Assembly (NCBI GenBank): GCA_903929895.1
Contig: CAIYWM010000564.1
Location: 1-8,831, forward strand
Reading direction: 5' to 3'
From: an uncultured Alphaproteobacteria bacterium
GTDB lineage: Bacteria; Pseudomonadota; Alphaproteobacteria; Reyranellales; Reyranellaceae
Length of the DNA: 8,831 bases
Below are positions 1-6,442 of the stretch, piece by piece. Position numbers and translations under genes: made by a program. Every line of letters begins with the position of its first letter. Within the stretch, counting starts at the first letter, position 1. The notes beneath the pieces are model-generated. The model did not search any database, had not been told where the DNA came from, and saw only the letters and a program-made list of their open reading frames with translations.

Positions 1-466
1 ATCTGTGATGCGCTTCTGCAATGTCGCTCAGGTGAGCACAGGCGCCTCTGCCGCGTCCTGTCCATCCCGGACGGCCCTGGTCAGTCATGACTTACTGAAA
101 GTCGCTGGCCTAACGGTCTGGAGCTTCTTTTCATTGGCATTTAAGGGTAGCGATCCAGTTCTCTCCTTTAACCATGCCGGCACGCCATCCCTGTGCAGAA
201 GAGAGACCTTCTGCGCACGACGTTGGAAGTCCTTTTCCCGACGATTTTGCCCGGTGCAGCGGGGCCACCTTCCCGACATGCCGAAGGGCCGTCGATGGTG
301 ACCGTCCCCCGCAGGCTCTCCGACGATGTGCGGCCCGGGCGGGGCGCCATCTTGCCGCCGGCTGGTGGCCTGCCCTAGGCTCCGCCATGGCCAGCCGCTC
401 GGCTGGCTGCTACCGCCGCATCCCAGCTTTCGATTTGCGTCGCCGATGGGGGACAGACCAGTTGCC
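1..466. other. Gene-free leader region upstream of the monooxygenase
   Basis: All six frames contain only short overlapping ORFs, none of which resembles a protein family I recognise. They look like the random open frames expected in GC-rich DNA. The frame of the monooxygenase stays open back to an ATG at 326, but that extension is low-complexity, rich in Arg, Pro and Cys, and unlike the family. The stretch from about 105 to 175 is more AT-rich than its surroundings and could hold a promoter, but I see no convincing -35/-10 pair. A perfect 10-base palindrome, AGTCATGACT, lies at 83-92. Confidence 0.5.
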
Positions 467-2335
467 ATGACCGCTTCGATACGCATCGATCCCGCCACCG
501 GACAGAAACTGTTCGATACCCGTGCCGCCAAGGCGTCGGAGAAGATCACCGGCAAGGGTTATTCGCCCGTCGCCGACACGGCATTGAAGACGCTGCCAGA
601 TGCACCGCCGGGCGCGAAGTTCAACGCCACGGAGCAGGCCAGGTATCGCGCCAACAAGGAGGCGCGCCGCGGTGCCGCCAACTACATGGCGATGGAAGGT
701 GAATTCGCGAAGTACCTCGAGGACGCTTACTCCGCACCGGCTGTTCCACGCGACAGGCTCACCGACGAGTGTGAGGTCCTGGTGATCGGCGCCGGCTTTG
801 GTGCATTGGTGCTCTGGTACAAGCTCCAGGCCGCAGGTTTCCACGACGTTCGTTTCTGCGAGAAGGGCGGCGATGTCGGTGGTACCTGGTACTGGAACCG
901 CTATCCGGGGATCGCGTGTGACGTCGAAGCCTACTCCTACCTGCCGCTGCTGGAGGAGATGGGCTGCTACCCGAGCATGAAGTTCGCCTCGGGGTTCGAG
1001 ATCCTCGAGTATTGCCAGGCGATGGCCGAACGGTACGGATTCTACGATCGTTGCCTGTTCCACACCACCGTCGAGCGCACCACCTGGGATGAGGATGGCG
1101 CGCAGTGGACGGTCGAGACCGACCGGGGCGACCGCATGCGCGCGCGCTACGTCGTGCTCGCCAACGGTATTCTGACCACGCCCAAGCTGGCGCGCATCGA
1201 AGGCATGGAGACCTTCGCAGGCAAGGCGTTTCATACCTCTCGATGGGACTACACCTACGATCTCGAAGGCAAACGCGTTGGCATCATCGGCACCGGCGCC
1301 ACGGCCGTGCAGGTGGTTCCCGAGATCGCAAAGGTCGTCAAGGAACTCTATATCTTCCAGCGCACGCCCTCGACCATCGACGTGCGCGACCAGCGCGCCA
1401 CGACGCAGGAAGAGATCGATGCATGGTCGAAGGAGCCGGGCTGGGCCAAGGCGCGGCGCGAGCGTCTTGCCACCATCTCCTCCGGCCGCACAGCCCTGCA
1501 GGGCAACGACGACTTCCTTGCCGGTCGTGTCACCCAGCTGAAGGAACGCAAGGTCTACGAACGCCCGTTGTCACCCGAGGAGATGATCCAGGCGCAGCTC
1601 AACACGAATTTCCGGATCATGGAGCAGATTCGCGCGCGCGTGGACGAGGTGGTGAAGGATCCCAGGACCGCTGCGGCGCTGAAGCCCTACTATCCCTATG
1701 GCTGCAAACGGCCGACCTTCCACGACGAGTATCTGCCGACCTTCAACCTTCCTCACGTCCATCTGGTCGATACCGCGCCCCTGGGCGTGAGCCGGATCAC
1801 GCCCAGGGGTGTCGTGCACGAGGGCATCGAATACGAACTCGACGCACTCATCTATGCCACCGGTTTCGAATGGATGGCGACGGGCACCTTCAACATGATC
1901 GTGGGCCGCGATGGCCGCACGCTGCGCGACAAGTGGCGCGATGAAGGCGTGCGTACCTTCCTCGGCCTGCACAGCCACGGATTTCCCAACCTGTTGATCA
2001 TGTCGGGCCCGCAGGGTGGGGGCGGTCAGTTCAACTTCACGCGCGGGCTGGAAGGCCACACGGACTATGTCGTGTGGATGCTGCAGGCGATGAAGCAGCG
2101 CGGCGCGCGCATCGTCGACGTGAGGAAGGAGGCCGAGGACGCGTACGCGACGCATTGCCGAGAGGCCGACCTCATGACGGCGCCGCTGCGTGACTGTCTC
2201 AGCTACTACAACGGCGACGGCAACGCCGAGCCCGGCAGCCTCGCCTATTACGGTGGTCCCAAGAAATGGCATCAGCTGCGCACTGAAGCGCAGGCGTCGC
2301 TGGAGCCGTACGTGTTCGGGCACGGCTCTGTCTGA
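467..2335 (+). CDS. Type I Baeyer-Villiger / flavin-containing monooxygenase
   Basis: The 622-residue product is a cytoplasmic FAD- and NADPH-dependent monooxygenase expected to insert oxygen next to a ketone carbonyl, making esters or lactones. Motifs seen: FAD Rossmann GAGFGA (residues 108-113), GGTWYWNRYPG (138-148), the Baeyer-Villiger fingerprint F-x-G-x3-H-x3-W-D (250-261), NADPH Rossmann GTGATA (275-280), and the late ATGF motif in DALIYATGFE (459-468). Arg307 sits where the catalytic arginine of phenylacetone monooxygenase lies. About 100 residues precede the first Rossmann motif, as in the longer cyclopentadecanone/steroid monooxygenase-like members. I chose ATG 467 because GGGGGA lies about 13 bases upstream and the extension to 446 or 326 is unlike the family. 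The downstream LLM monooxygenase on the same strand suggests a shared catabolic operon. The substrate cannot be read; cyclic ketone, steroid or terpenoid ketone are candidates. The family call is firm. Confidence 0.93.
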   Translation: MTASIRIDPATGQKLFDTRAAKASEKITGKGYSPVADTALKTLPDAPPGAKFNATEQARYRANKEARRGAANYMAMEGEFAKYLEDAYSAPAVPRDRLTDECEVLVIGAGFGALVLWYKLQAAGFHDVRFCEKGGDVGGTWYWNRYPGIACDVEAYSYLPLLEEMGCYPSMKFASGFEILEYCQAMAERYGFYDRCLFHTTVERTTWDEDGAQWTVETDRGDRMRARYVVLANGILTTPKLARIEGMETFAGKAFHTSRWDYTYDLEGKRVGIIGTGATAVQVVPEIAKVVKELYIFQRTPSTIDVRDQRATTQEEIDAWSKEPGWAKARRERLATISSGRTALQGNDDFLAGRVTQLKERKVYERPLSPEEMIQAQLNTNFRIMEQIRARVDEVVKDPRTAAALKPYYPYGCKRPTFHDEYLPTFNLPHVHLVDTAPLGVSRITPRGVVHEGIEYELDALIYATGFEWMATGTFNMIVGRDGRTLRDKWRDEGVRTFLGLHSHGFPNLLIMSGPQGGGGQFNFTRGLEGHTDYVVWMLQAMKQRGARIVDVRKEAEDAYATHCREADLMTAPLRDCLSYYNGDGNAEPGSLAYYGGPKKWHQLRTEAQASLEPYVFGHGSV

Positions 2336-2389
2336 GTTCTATGGTTTCGGGCTTTCCGAAGGTTCTCAACCGGCCCCCAAGGTCCAGTC

Positions 2390-2395
2390 AGGAGA
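2390..2395 (+). promoter_or_regulatory. Strong ribosome binding site AGGAGA before a 36-codon ORF
   Basis: AGGAGA ends 5 bases before ATG 2401. It is the best Shine-Dalgarno match in this intergenic region, yet it serves the short ORF rather than the LLM monooxygenase at 2521, whose own start has only weak purine sequence upstream. Confidence 0.5.
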
Positions 2396-2400
2396 CAGAC

Positions 2401-2511
2401 ATGCGTCGCCGCTTCCGGCTCCATGGATCAACGATTGCCGGCCACGTCAGCGCCGGGAGACGACCGGATGCGCGACGGCTTGTCGTCCCGACCGTGCCCG
2501 TCGAGTCCTAG
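2401..2511 (+). CDS. Small 36-codon ORF or leader peptide upstream of the LLM monooxygenase
   Basis: This ORF starts at ATG with AGGAGA well placed upstream and ends at TAG 2509-2511, nine bases before the LLM start and in the same frame. The predicted peptide begins MRRRFRLHG, is strongly basic (many Arg) and ends PTVPVES. It has no membrane helix and no Cys. I do not recognise it. It could be a leader peptide whose translation is coupled to the next gene. It could equally be a decayed 5' extension of the LLM gene cut off by the TAG, or a chance ORF. The ribosome binding site is the only positive evidence that it is translated. Confidence 0.35.
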   Translation: MRRRFRLHGSTIAGHVSAGRRPDARRLVVPTVPVES

Positions 2512-2520
2512 GCCCGCCGC

Positions 2521-3840
2521 ATGCCCAAACCCATGATGCACCTGGCACAGTTTCTGGTGCACGGACCGACCTATCACAGCCTCGCCATGTGGCGGCATCC
2601 ACGTACCGCGGAAGCGGGTTACGACTGGACGCAGCCGGAACTCTACCAGCACATCGCTCGCGTCTGCGAGAGAGCCAAGTTCGACATGGTCTTCTTCGCC
2701 GACCTCAATTACATCTCCGACACGTTCGGCGGCTCTCTGGCGTCGGCACTGCGCAACGCCACTCAGGTGCCCGAGCACGATCCGATTCCTCTGCTGTCCT
2801 TCATGGCGGCCGTCACCACCCGCATCGGACTCGGCGCCACCTATTCGGTCAGCCACCAGCACCCCTTTCACGCAGCCCGGCTGTGGGCGACGCTCGATCA
2901 CCTGACTCGCGGGCGGGCGGCGTGGAACGTCGTAACCACCCTCAACCACAACCAGTCAGCCAACTTCGGTGAGGAGCTGAAGCCGACCGACGAGCGCTAC
3001 GATCGCGCGCACGAATTCATGGAGGTTTGCCGGAAGCTGTGGGGGAGCTGGGACGAGGATGCCGTGGTGATGGACCGCGACGCCGGTGTCTTCGCCGATT
3101 CGGCAAAGGTGCATCGCATCGATCATGAAGGCCGCTTCTTCAAGTCGCGCGGCCCCTTGAATGTGGTGCCTTCGCCGCACCGCGGGCCCGCCATACTGCA
3201 AGCCGGCACCTCGGGTAAGGGCCGGGAGTTCGCGGCGCGCTATGCCGATGCGGTTTTCGCCATCCAGCCCTACCTCGCCGGCGCCAAGGCGCTCTACGAC
3301 GACATCAAGCGTGGCGTGGTCGAAGCGGGCCGTCGGCCGGAGGCCTGCAAGATGCTGTTCGGCGTGCAGCCGATCATCGGCTCGTCGCGCGCCGAGGCGG
3401 CTGAAAGGCAGGCCGAGCACAATGCTCTGGTGCCGCTCGAAGGCGGGCTCGCCATCCTGTCCGGCCATCTCGACTTCGACCTGTCGACCCTGCCCCTCGA
3501 CACGATCATGGCGCATCGCACCGAGCCCAAGCTGCAGAGGATGCAGACGCGCTATCGCTCGATGTCCGGCGAGCTGCTGACCCTGCGGCAGGTGGCCCAG
3601 AACCATGGACAAGCCGTCGGCTTGCCGCAAATGGTCGGCACACCCTCCGACGTGGCCGACCAGCTCGAGGCCTATTTCGACTTTGTCGGCGGTGATGGGT
3701 TCATGATCTCGCCGATCTATTCGCCGGGCGCCATCGAGGAGTTCGCCGAGCTGGTGGTCCCCGAACTGCAGAGGCGCGGCCGCTTCCGAATGGACTATGC
3801 GGGCGCCACGCAGCGCGACCACCTGAACCAGGAATTCTGA
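2521..3840 (+). CDS. LLM-class flavin-dependent monooxygenase, NtaA/SnaA/DszA family
   Basis: The 439-residue protein belongs to the bacterial luciferase-like TIM-barrel family that uses reduced FMN supplied by a partner reductase. The named group includes nitrilotriacetate monooxygenase component A, pristinamycin IIA synthase SnaA and dibenzothiophene-sulfone monooxygenase DszA. Typical features seen: N-terminal HLAQFLVHGPTYHS (7-20), GRAAWNVVTT (131-140), NFGEE (148-152), RYDRAHEF (159-166), GPLNVVPSP (211-219), QAGTSGKGREFAARYADAVF (227-246), and the C-terminal VPELQRRG (413-420). The length is usual for the family and the gene looks intact. The start has a poor ribosome binding site, so coupling to the small upstream ORF is possible. 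It lies 185 bases downstream of the Baeyer-Villiger gene on the same strand. No flavin reductase is present in the window, so one must be encoded elsewhere. The substrate is unknown; sulfonates, sulfones, aminocarboxylates or terpenoids are family precedents. Confidence 0.92.
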   Translation: MPKPMMHLAQFLVHGPTYHSLAMWRHPRTAEAGYDWTQPELYQHIARVCERAKFDMVFFADLNYISDTFGGSLASALRNATQVPEHDPIPLLSFMAAVTTRIGLGATYSVSHQHPFHAARLWATLDHLTRGRAAWNVVTTLNHNQSANFGEELKPTDERYDRAHEFMEVCRKLWGSWDEDAVVMDRDAGVFADSAKVHRIDHEGRFFKSRGPLNVVPSPHRGPAILQAGTSGKGREFAARYADAVFAIQPYLAGAKALYDDIKRGVVEAGRRPEACKMLFGVQPIIGSSRAEAAERQAEHNALVPLEGGLAILSGHLDFDLSTLPLDTIMAHRTEPKLQRMQTRYRSMSGELLTLRQVAQNHGQAVGLPQMVGTPSDVADQLEAYFDFVGGDGFMISPIYSPGAIEEFAELVVPELQRRGRFRMDYAGATQRDHLNQEF

Positions 3841-3889
3841 CCGAGGACGAGCCGGCGCTGCGGAAGGGGCTGTCGGCTCGCCTCTGGGC

Positions 3890-3911
3890 GGAAGGACTCA
3901 AGAGTCTTTCC
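3890..3911 (+). terminator. Hairpin 50 bases after the LLM monooxygenase stop
   Basis: GGAAGGACTC (3890-3899) pairs with GAGTCTTTCC (3902-3911) with one G-U wobble and a very short loop, so about nine pairs can form. It lacks the U-run of a classical intrinsic terminator, so it may act as a 3' stabiliser or weak terminator. Confidence 0.35.
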
Positions 3912-3940
3912 GACATGGATTGAACTGCAGGGATCAATTG

Positions 3941-4060
3941 CTTCCCCGTTCAAATGGGGAAGTGCCCCGTCATACGGGGCGATGGGGTCATGGGCGTCGC
4001 AGCGCTATGACCCCTCCGTCGCCGCAAGACGGCGCCTCCTCCCCATTTGAATGGGGAGGA
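3941..4060. repeat. MITE-like palindromic intergenic element with near-matching terminal inverted repeats
   Basis: This 120-base non-coding block is almost entirely hairpins. They are CTTCCCC/GGGGAAG (3941-3947 with 3956-3962), GCCCCGT/ACGGGGC (3964-3970 with 3974-3980), GGGGTCAT/ATGACCCC (3984-3991 with 4007-4014) and an 11-pair stem TCCTCCCCATT/AATGGGGAGGA (4037-4047 with 4050-4060). The outermost hairpins are also inverted copies of each other: TCCCCGTTCAAATGGGGA at one end matches the reverse complement at the other end with one difference. That layout is typical of a REP/MITE-type repeat spread through a genome. It lies between two convergent genes and could serve as a bidirectional terminator. 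No protein is encoded. I cannot count copies elsewhere from this window. Confidence 0.7.
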
Positions 4061-4088
4061 AAGTGATTCTACTTCGTGCGGAAGGACT

Positions 4089-5084
4089 CTAGGTCTCGAG
4101 CGTGCCCGCCAGGCGCTGCGCGGCGTCGGCATAGTCCTTCATGAAATCGTAGACGACCGAACGCGCCGACTGTTCGGTGTTCATGAGGCCGACCGCCTGG
4201 CCGACATAGTAGGTGGCGAGCCGCTGGGCTCCCTCATGACCGCTGGTGGCAAGCTTGTCGATCCTGGCCAGCGCCGGCCGGCTGATGAGGCCTTGCAGCG
4301 GCATCGGCAGCGGATCGGGGGCGCTCTCGCCGTGCCAGCCGTCGGTCCAGGCCGACCTGAGCTGCCGCGTCGGCTTGCCGGTCCGGCTGCGCGACCGCAC
4401 GGTGTCGCGGGAGGTCGCCGCCAGCATCTTCTTCTTCACCGTCGGGGTCGTCTCGGCCTCCGCCGTCGTCAGCCAGACCGAGGCGGTCCAGGCGCCGTCG
4501 GCGCCCACGGCCATGCACGCCGCCATCTGCCGCCCGGTCGCGATTCCGCCGGCTGCCAGAACGTGGATGTCCTTGTAGTCCTCAATGGCCTGCAGCACCT
4601 CGGGTACCAGCACCATGGTCGAGACCTCGCCGCAGTGCCCGCCTGCCTCGGTGCCGGCGACCACGAGAATGTCGACCCCGGCCTTGGCGTGCTTGATCGC
4701 ATGTTCCTTGGCGCCGGTGAGGGCGCCCACCAGGATGCCTTTGTCGCGGGCCCGTTTCATGATCGAAGGCGGCGGCACGCCCAGGGCATTCACGAACAGC
4801 TTGATGGGATGGCTGAAGGCGACGTCGAGAAGGCGAGCCGCGCCGCCTTCCCGCATGTTGTCCGTATAGTCGTGGCCGCCTTGCCCGGCAGACCACAGAT
4901 CGGCGGTATCGATGCCGTGCTGGGCGAGCAGGCCGGCGACATGTCGGCGATGCTCAGGTGGCACGCGGGCCTCGAGGTCAGCCGCCGTCAGCCCGCCCTC
5001 CTTGTCCTCCATCTTGTTGAGAATCAGCAGGTCGATCCCGTAGGGCTTGCCGTTTACGTGCTCGTCGATCCATTTGAGCGGCCA
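4089..5084 (-). pseudogene. Nitronate monooxygenase (2-nitropropane dioxygenase family), 5'-truncated
   Basis: This is an FMN-dependent TIM-barrel enzyme family that oxidises alkyl nitronates. From the internal ATG at 5012 the frame gives 307 residues. It contains FVNALGVPP (73-81), GTEAGGHCGEV (120-130, with the catalytic-type His126), the FMN-phosphate loop AAGGIATG (153-160) and SRDTVRSRS (201-209). The 24 codons upstream of that ATG also match the family (LKWIDEHV, GKPYGIDLLI), so the original gene began further upstream. Homology stops near 5078 and a TGA in this frame follows at 5085-5087. From memory of the family, roughly 50 N-terminal residues, including the first barrel strands, are missing, so the product is probably inactive. 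The lost 5' end was replaced by a DUF6362-like fragment on the opposite strand. The gene converges on the LLM monooxygenase and may have belonged to the same catabolic set. Translation from 5012 remains possible. Confidence 0.85.
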
Positions 5085-5347
5085 TCAGCCGGATGGAGGC
5101 GACACTCGGCTGGATGCCATGGCTTGAGCCGATCGACGCGAAGATCGTGTGGCTACGGGCCAGCGGGACGCGGTGGAAAGAAATCTGCTGGGAAGTCGGC
5201 CTGGCACGCGCCGCGGCGCACGAGCACTGGCTCTACGCGCTCTGCGTCCTCGCGTGGCGGCTGAACGGCAAGGACCGTGTGGAGTACATCGGTAGGCGGC
5301 GGCTGATTGCGCGAGTGCGCTTTGGCGCCGGAAGCAGGCGCTGCTAA
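5078..5347 (+). pseudogene. DUF6362-like gene, copy B, 5'-truncated
   Basis: From ATG 5093 the frame encodes 84 residues, starting MEATLGWMPWLEP and containing DAKIVWLRASGTRWKEICWE and AAAHEHWLYALCVLAWRLNG. The central part looks like a helix-turn-helix of the W-x2-IC-x-H/W-type seen in small phage or ICE DNA-binding proteins. I assign it to DUF6362 from memory. The codons before the ATG (A-A-I-S-R) still match copy A, but a TGA at 5075-5077 ends the frame exactly where nitronate monooxygenase homology begins, so the first part of the gene is missing. Up to 5269 it is almost identical to copy A. After that, the tail (KDRVEYIGRRRLIARVRFG) resembles copy C instead. Its TAA interlocks with the TAG of the convergent DUF4239 gene. 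Confidence 0.6.
5082..5269 (+). repeat. 188-base direct repeat, left copy
   Basis: This block matches 7789-7976 with 5 mismatches in 188 bases and no gaps. Similarity starts at CCATCAGCCGG and ends sharply at the codons AACGGC (Asn-Gly). It is a segment of the DUF6362-like gene in both places, on the same strand. Confidence 0.9.
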
Positions 5348-6108
5348 TGTCCAAGTGCATCCAGAACAGCGCGCGCCGCAGTACTCGGAATCTGCAGCAG
5401 CCCTTGAAAGGGAGAGTTTAGTTCCGCGACGAGTAAGGTTGCGCCGGCAATGGCCAGAGCGGCCATTGTCAGGGCAGTGATGACCGTCAGATTGGGCTGC
5501 ACCAACAGGCTGAAACTTCCAAAGATTGCAAAAGTGGTAAGGAAAACCAGCACGAAGACCATCAGAAGCGGCGTGCCTTCGGGCTCCTGTTTCAGCATCA
5601 GGCGGTGAAGCGAATAGATACTGCTAGTGATCTGCAGCGCCTGGGACTGGAACCATTTCTGAGCCGCGTCGGTGGGTTCGAGCATGGCGATGCCCCTCTG
5701 TAGATCCACCAATTGGTGCTGGCTGGCCTTCGGGGCCGGCTTGCTGGGGGCGAAGTTCTCTGTTGGCCAGCGTGCCTGGACGCCGCTGACGATGAGGCGC
5801 CGGGCCTGTGTGCGGATCTCCCGCGTCTCGGGCCCGTAGGCCTGCAAATACTGGTCGAGTTGAATGATATTGGTCAGTATCTGCTTGGACTCGGCTTCCA
5901 AGGTGATGCGGTAGCTGTTGGCCGACGAAATCAACAGACTGAGGATCAGAGCGACCAGCGTCGCCATCAAACCTGTCGCCAGCTTGATGACGTCGATGGC
6001 GTCGCGGCTGAGATGATGTGCCGGCAGCCGGCTGCGGAACGCGATGCCTATGGCCGTGCCCGCCAAGGGGCAGAGCAACGCTAGGATGAAGATCGTGGCG
6101 GGGGTCAT
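5344..6108 (-). CDS. DUF4239 / bestrophin-like membrane protein
   Basis: From ATG 6108 the product has 254 residues. It has four predicted membrane helices in two pairs: residues about 3-24, 41-62, 179-202 and 208-229. A soluble central part carries SSANSYRITLEAESKQI (61-77), the family-type LDQYLQAYGPETREIR (84-99) and a WFQSQALQI segment (152-160). The last part, AELNSPFQGLLQIPS (228-242), matches the usual end of the family. This arrangement fits DUF4239, a bestrophin-like domain possibly related to anion channels, although its function is not established. An in-frame ATG at 6147 would add 13 residues, but neither start has a clear ribosome binding site; I prefer 6108 because the first helix begins there. 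The gene looks intact, although it is surrounded by broken mobile-element pieces, and it may be a passenger. Its stop overlaps the convergent stop of DUF6362 copy B. Confidence 0.8.
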   Translation of the reverse strand: MTPATIFILALLCPLAGTAIGIAFRSRLPAHHLSRDAIDVIKLATGLMATLVALILSLLISSANSYRITLEAESKQILTNIIQLDQYLQAYGPETREIRTQARRLIVSGVQARWPTENFAPSKPAPKASQHQLVDLQRGIAMLEPTDAAQKWFQSQALQITSSIYSLHRLMLKQEPEGTPLLMVFVLVFLTTFAIFGSFSLLVQPNLTVITALTMAALAIAGATLLVAELNSPFQGLLQIPSTAARAVLDALGH

Positions 6109-6114
6109 GGCGGG

Positions 6115-6143
6115 GTTATGACAGGAAGAATAAGTTAAACCAA
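6115..6143 (-). promoter_or_regulatory. Possible sigma70-type promoter for a leaderless DUF4239 transcript
   Basis: Reading the minus strand, TTGGTT (6143-6138) and CATAAC (6120-6115) are separated by 17 bases. The -10 box ends six bases before ATG 6108, so transcription would start at or next to the start codon. That would explain the missing ribosome binding site. Matches to consensus are only partial. Confidence 0.22.
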
Positions 6144-6152
6144 CCATCTGAA

Positions 6153-6174
6153 CCGATGGCTCTTATACCAACGG
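6153..6174. repeat. Imperfect inverted repeat between the DUF4239 start and the transposase remnant
   Basis: CCGATGG (6153-6159) and CCAACGG (6168-6174) form a seven-base inverted repeat with one mismatch around CTCTTATA. It sits just outside the IS630 fragment and could be the trace of an insertion-element end or an operator, or chance. Confidence 0.2.
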
Positions 6175-6193
6175 CCAGAGCGTGTGACTCTTT

Positions 6194-6412
6194 TTAACGC
6201 AGATTGTCCATGAAGACGATGTCGCGTTGCGCGTTGCGCAGCGTCGGTGCGAGGGCCCGCTCAACATAAGCGAGGAACGAGGGCCCATCCATCGCGCCGT
6301 CAATGACATACGGCGCGGTCAGGCCGTTGATGTGCAGCGCGGCAACCAGCGTCAGCGTCTTCCAGTGGCCATGCGGCACGCTGGCAACAAGACGCCCGCG
6401 CAACGCCTGGTT
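6194..6412 (-). pseudogene. IS630-family transposase fragment
   Basis: The minus strand encodes about 70 residues with clear IS630 DDE-transposase character: LVASVPHGHWKTLTLVAAL, then DGPSFLAYVERALAPTL, then IVFMDNL. The Asp of MDNL corresponds to the second catalytic residue. The first Asp region (usually a VDE-type motif) and the C-terminal Glu region are both absent. The frame hits a stop two codons after MDNL, and on the other side homology ends near 6412 where the helicase fragment begins. Both ends of the insertion sequence are therefore missing and it cannot move by itself. An open frame runs through it on the opposite strand and joins the helicase frame, which is accidental. Confidence 0.8.
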
Positions 6413-6442
6413 CATGTGAAGCCCCACCACATCGCCGAGGCC

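Larger units (their letters stand above)
3888..4089. repeat. 12-base direct repeat GCGGAAGGACTC flanking the palindromic element
   Basis: The word GCGGAAGGACTC occurs at 3888-3899 and again at 4078-4089. The second copy runs into the stop codon of the nitronate monooxygenase gene. The two copies bracket the palindromic element but are not directly abutting it (41 and 17 bases away), so they are not a simple target-site duplication. Confidence 0.4.

Noticed and set aside
326..466. N-terminal extension of the Baeyer-Villiger monooxygenase to the ATG at 326
   Set aside because: The extra 47 residues are Arg/Pro/Cys-rich and unlike the family. The ATG at 467 has a reasonable ribosome binding site and a family-like N-terminus.
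410..1234. Long minus-strand ORF of 274 codons opposite the Baeyer-Villiger gene
   Set aside because: It is an antisense shadow of a strongly supported gene in GC-rich DNA and has no recognisable domain.
2190..2972. ORF of 260 codons spanning the end of one monooxygenase and the start of the next
   Set aside because: It overlaps two well-supported genes in another frame and shows no family similarity.
3941..4060. Short CRISPR-like array
   Set aside because: The repeats are inverted rather than direct, there are only two related arms, and there are no regular spacers.
4047..5264. Plus-strand ORF of 405 codons opposite the nitronate monooxygenase
   Set aside because: It is antisense to clear monooxygenase homology, then runs through the junction into DUF6362 DNA in the wrong frame. 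The composition is typical of a shadow ORF.
6227..6415. First 63 codons of the 535-codon helicase frame as a true N-terminus
   Set aside because: They are the reverse complement of IS630 transposase coding sequence, so the frame is open there by accident.
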